In this document: positions 6,285 through 7,931 of the stretch, one piece after another | Numbering within the stretch: the first letter of the stretch is position 1 | How the letters are laid out: each line of letters begins with the position of its first letter | Source of the DNA: Clostridia bacterium | Lineage (GTDB): Bacteria; Bacillota_A; Clostridia; Oscillospirales; CAG-382 | Assembly: GCA_017615235.1 (NCBI GenBank) | Contig: JAGAAM010000002.1 | Location: forward strand, 1 to 7,931 | Reading direction: 5' to 3' | Length of the DNA: 7,931 bases | Made by a program: the position numbers and the translations under genes | Notes under the pieces: model-generated | Databases searched by the model: none | Told to the model about the DNA's origin: nothing | The model's input: only the letters and a program-made list of their open reading frames with translations

Positions 6285-7373
6285 TCATTCATAAATCTTA
6301 AAGTGCGCAAGAGGTTCGGATTTGACCTCGTAAAGCGCGGTGTCCGCTTTTTTGAACAGTTCGGAGTAGTTCTTCTCCTCGCCGTGATACAGCGCGATGC
6401 CGATGCTTGCGCCGACTTTCACGTCCGGGTCGGGAAGCGTGGCGGATCCCGGAATGCCGGAAACTATCTCGCCGGCGGTCTTTGCCGCGATATCCGCGCC
6501 GTCGGTGTCTTTGATGAAGAACACGTACTCGTCGCCGCCGAACCGCCCGACGATCTCGCCGTTTTTGAAATATCCGTTCAGGAAAGCGCCAACGCCGCGT
6601 ATGACGGCGTCGCCGACGTCGTGCCCGAAGCTGTCGTTGATGTTTTTGAACTTATCGAGGTCGAGGATGAACAGTATCCCTTTATCCTTCGATCCGTCGG
6701 TGAGGAAGGCGTTGATCTCCCTTGTGAGAGCGGCTTTGTTTTTAAGCCCGGTAAGCTCGTCGACGTCTTTTTGTATGTTTATCCTTCTCGTAAGGACGAA
6801 TTCCTTGATGCGGATCGAATTGGAAATGACGTGGATAAGGAACCCGACTATCGAATAAACGATGATGTTCACCAGGTCCATCTGCCAGATGAGTTCGTTC
6901 TTCACGCCGTGCATCCAGACCAGGAAAACCGTCGAGGCGACGGCGAGCACGATCCCCATGAAATAGGGCTTGTCGATCATGAACATCGGCGTTATAAGGA
7001 TCATAACGATAAAAGTCGTCGCCGGATAATCGGGGTTGTTGCCCGTGATAAGGCACCCGAAAAGGAGAAGTAGCGAGATCGAAAGATAGATAAGGAACTG
7101 CGCGATGATCGATTCCTTGTGCAGCACGAAAAACATCGCCGCCGCGGCGACAGAATAGATCAGCGCGGCGAGGTAGAACGGACGGTTGTGCGCGAGCAGG
7201 TCGGTAACGACCGAGTTGACGAACATAAACGCGAAGACGGCGGACATAAGGCAATGCAGTATCCGCCAGACCTTGAAATTCGAAGCGTAAGCGTCCCTTT
7301 TGACGGCGTTGTATTCGTCTTTCTCGATCCCGCAATAGCACAGATAGTTGCGAATGATATGTAACGTCTTCAC
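6285..7373 (-). CDS. Membrane-bound diguanylate cyclase (GGDEF domain)
   Basis: The protein makes cyclic di-GMP from two GTP. Its 362 residues have a cytoplasmic N-terminal tail of about 35 residues, six predicted membrane helices (about 37-58, 66-84, 88-108, 118-133, 137-154 and 168-186), a short linker and a C-terminal GGDEF domain (about 202-362). Signature motifs are DELTGLKNK (205-213), LDLDKFKNINDSFGHDVGD (237-255), GRFGGDEYVFF with GGDEY at 279-283 (an accepted active-site variant), and GASIGIAL (321-328). The substrate and metal residues look intact, so it should be active. The inhibitory I-site RxxD, expected just before the active site, reads KNGE (270-273), so classical product inhibition is probably missing. 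The start is GTG at 7373, behind CAGG and GGAGG (weak). No EAL or sensory domain of known type was recognised; the membrane part presumably senses the signal. The gene stands alone with its own promoter and terminator. Confidence 0.94.
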   Translation of the reverse strand: MKTLHIIRNYLCYCGIEKDEYNAVKRDAYASNFKVWRILHCLMSAVFAFMFVNSVVTDLLAHNRPFYLAALIYSVAAAAMFFVLHKESIIAQFLIYLSISLLLLFGCLITGNNPDYPATTFIVMILITPMFMIDKPYFMGIVLAVASTVFLVWMHGVKNELIWQMDLVNIIVYSIVGFLIHVISNSIRIKEFVLTRRINIQKDVDELTGLKNKAALTREINAFLTDGSKDKGILFILDLDKFKNINDSFGHDVGDAVIRGVGAFLNGYFKNGEIVGRFGGDEYVFFIKDTDGADIAAKTAGEIVSGIPGSATLPDPDVKVGASIGIALYHGEEKNYSELFKKADTALYEVKSEPLAHFKIYE

Positions 7374-7406
7374 TTAAAACCTGCCTCCGCGTCAATGTTT
7401 TTAATA

Positions 7407-7435
7407 ATTATAACATAATGAATACAAAAAATCAA
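7407..7435 (-). promoter_or_regulatory. Sigma-A type promoter of the diguanylate cyclase gene
   Basis: On the minus strand TTGATT (7430-7435) is followed after exactly 17 nt by a perfect TATAAT (7407-7412). The surroundings are AT-rich, unlike the rest of the window. Transcription would start near 7400 and leave a short leader of about 27 nt before the GTG at 7373. Confidence 0.85.
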
Positions 7436-7535
7436 CAGTGAAACGAAGCGCAGAAAAACGAGGGGTTTTTATTGTCTTATACACGGAAATACCGGATATG
7501 CAAAGAGGGAGAACGGCGAAAGTGAAAATGAAGAC

Positions 7536-7681
7536 GTCGGCGTTGCCGACCGATGTCGTTTCTCCGCTTCGCTGCGAAATGACGTTTTTCGCTGTCGCTC
7601 ACAATGGCGCGACGTTTGCCTGTTTCCTGAATGCGCTGAAGGCACACATATAAGCGAAGCGTCATCATACGCGAAGCGTAT
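7536..7681. repeat. Palindrome-rich intergenic repeat element (non-coding)
   Basis: This stretch is a chain of inverted repeats: GTCGGC/GCCGAC with a GTT loop (7536-7550), an imperfect stem TTTCTCCGC/GCTGCGAAA (about 7559-7579), GTCGC/GCGAC with a 10-nt loop, and ATACGC/GCGTAT with a GAA loop (7667-7681). Read on the minus strand, the phrase GTCATTTCGCAGCGAAGCGG resembles short palindromic intergenic repeats that recur in many bacterial genomes; this is from memory and not searched. Short open frames across it (7438-7653 plus, 7477-7860 minus) have no domain, a repetitive Arg/Ser/His-rich composition and no good ribosome site, and are products of the repeat. Confidence 0.55.
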
Positions 7682-7687
7682 TGTAAT

Positions 7688-7720
7688 GGTCCTCTTTTGT
7701 CAGGCAGGCAAAAGAGGATC
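7688..7720. other. Long perfect stem-loop between two repeat regions
   Basis: TCCTCTTTTG (7690-7699) pairs with CAAAAGAGGA (7709-7718), and a G-T and a G-C pair extend it to about 12 bp around a 9-nt loop. The following plus-strand sequence ATCTTTG has only three T residues, and the minus-strand side has none, so it is a poor intrinsic terminator on either strand. It may belong to the neighbouring repeat elements. Positions 7721-7764 show no feature apart from a T-rich run (7752-7764). Confidence 0.5.
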
Positions 7721-7764
7721 TTTGTTATCCGACTCCGGCACTGCTTGTTCTCCTTTATTTTTTT

Positions 7765-7931
7765 AGTGATGTTTGCCGCATTGCGGCAAGTGAAGTTATG
7801 CCTAACGGCATAGTGAAGATTTGCGGCTTCGCCGCACAGTGAAGTTAAGTGTTCCGCCACTCACGCCCGCAGGCACTTCACTTGGCGAAGCCATACTTCA
7901 CGTGCGAAGCGCACTTCACGTTCCGCGCAAG
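7765..7931. repeat. Array of small hairpins separated by GTGAAGT spacers that invert to ACTTCAC
   Basis: Hairpins in order: TTGCCGC/GCGGCAA (7773-7789), TATGCC/GGCATA (7797-7812), TGCGGC/GCCGCA (7822-7836), AGTG/CACT (7848-7861), GCC/GGC (7865-7874), TGGC/GCCA (7883-7893) and GTGCG/CGCAC (7902-7914). The array continues past the right edge. Between them, spacers read AGTGATG (7765), GTGAAGTT (7790), AGTGAAGAT (7812) and AGTGAAGTT (7838) in the left half. In the right half they read ACTTCAC at 7875, 7895 and 7913. Stems differ in sequence while the spacer is conserved, and the spacer orientation flips near 7860, so the array is itself an inverted repeat. There is no open frame and no direct-repeat/unique-spacer pattern, so it is not CRISPR. 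Function unknown. Confidence 0.75.

Noticed and set aside
7688..7720. Strong intrinsic terminator
   Set aside because: The stem is good, but no U-tract follows on either strand.
7477..7860. Minus-strand open frame of 127 codons, and the plus-strand frame at 7438-7653
   Set aside because: Both run through palindromic repeats and have no ribosome site, no domain and a repeat-like composition.
7765..7931. CRISPR array
   Set aside because: The constant unit is only 7-9 nt, the intervening segments are self-complementary rather than unique, and the unit inverts midway. No cas gene is present.

Overview
The window looks like part of a Clostridia-type (Bacillota) chromosome, most likely an anaerobic, spore-forming gut or environmental lineage. 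The evidence is strong AGGAGG-type ribosome binding sites, a PdaA-like spore-cortex deacetylase, and a miaB gene directly followed by a YlbF/YmcA-family gene, an order known from Bacillota. Neither rRNA nor an unambiguous species marker is present, so placement below class is not possible. No tRNA, IS element, phage gene or CRISPR array was recognised.

Layout. Positions 1 to about 2635 (minus) hold most of a large secreted protein with a signal peptide, Fn3/Ig-like modules and a beta-helix-like region. Its C-terminus lies off the left edge, and its expected start codon reads AAG instead of ATG directly behind a perfect Shine-Dalgarno. Positions 2748-5300 (minus) are a tight three-gene operon: an NlpC/P60 SH3 peptidase without a signal peptide, miaB (tRNA ms2i6A37 synthase, TTG start overlapping the peptidase stop by 4 nt), and a RicA/YmcA-like protein with a four-cysteine tail (10 nt after miaB). 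Divergently, positions 5380-6159 (plus) encode a PdaA-like polysaccharide deacetylase. It converges on a membrane-bound diguanylate cyclase at 6285-7373 (minus). That gene has its own sigma-A-type promoter (TTGATT-N17-TATAAT) and a strong intrinsic terminator.

Positions 7374-7931 contain no credible gene. This stretch carries the diguanylate cyclase promoter, a palindromic intergenic repeat (7536-7681), an isolated 12-bp stem-loop, and from 7765 to the right edge an array of short hairpins separated by a conserved GTGAAGT spacer. The spacer flips to ACTTCAC halfway, giving the array an inverted-repeat organisation. This is the least explained element of the window.

How the genes relate: two cell-wall enzymes (peptidase and deacetylase) face each other across a 79-bp divergent spacer. 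MiaB and the RicA-like protein couple tRNA modification with a predicted Fe-S RNA-processing factor. The diguanylate cyclase and surface protein are plausible surface/lifestyle functions, but nothing here ties them to the operon.
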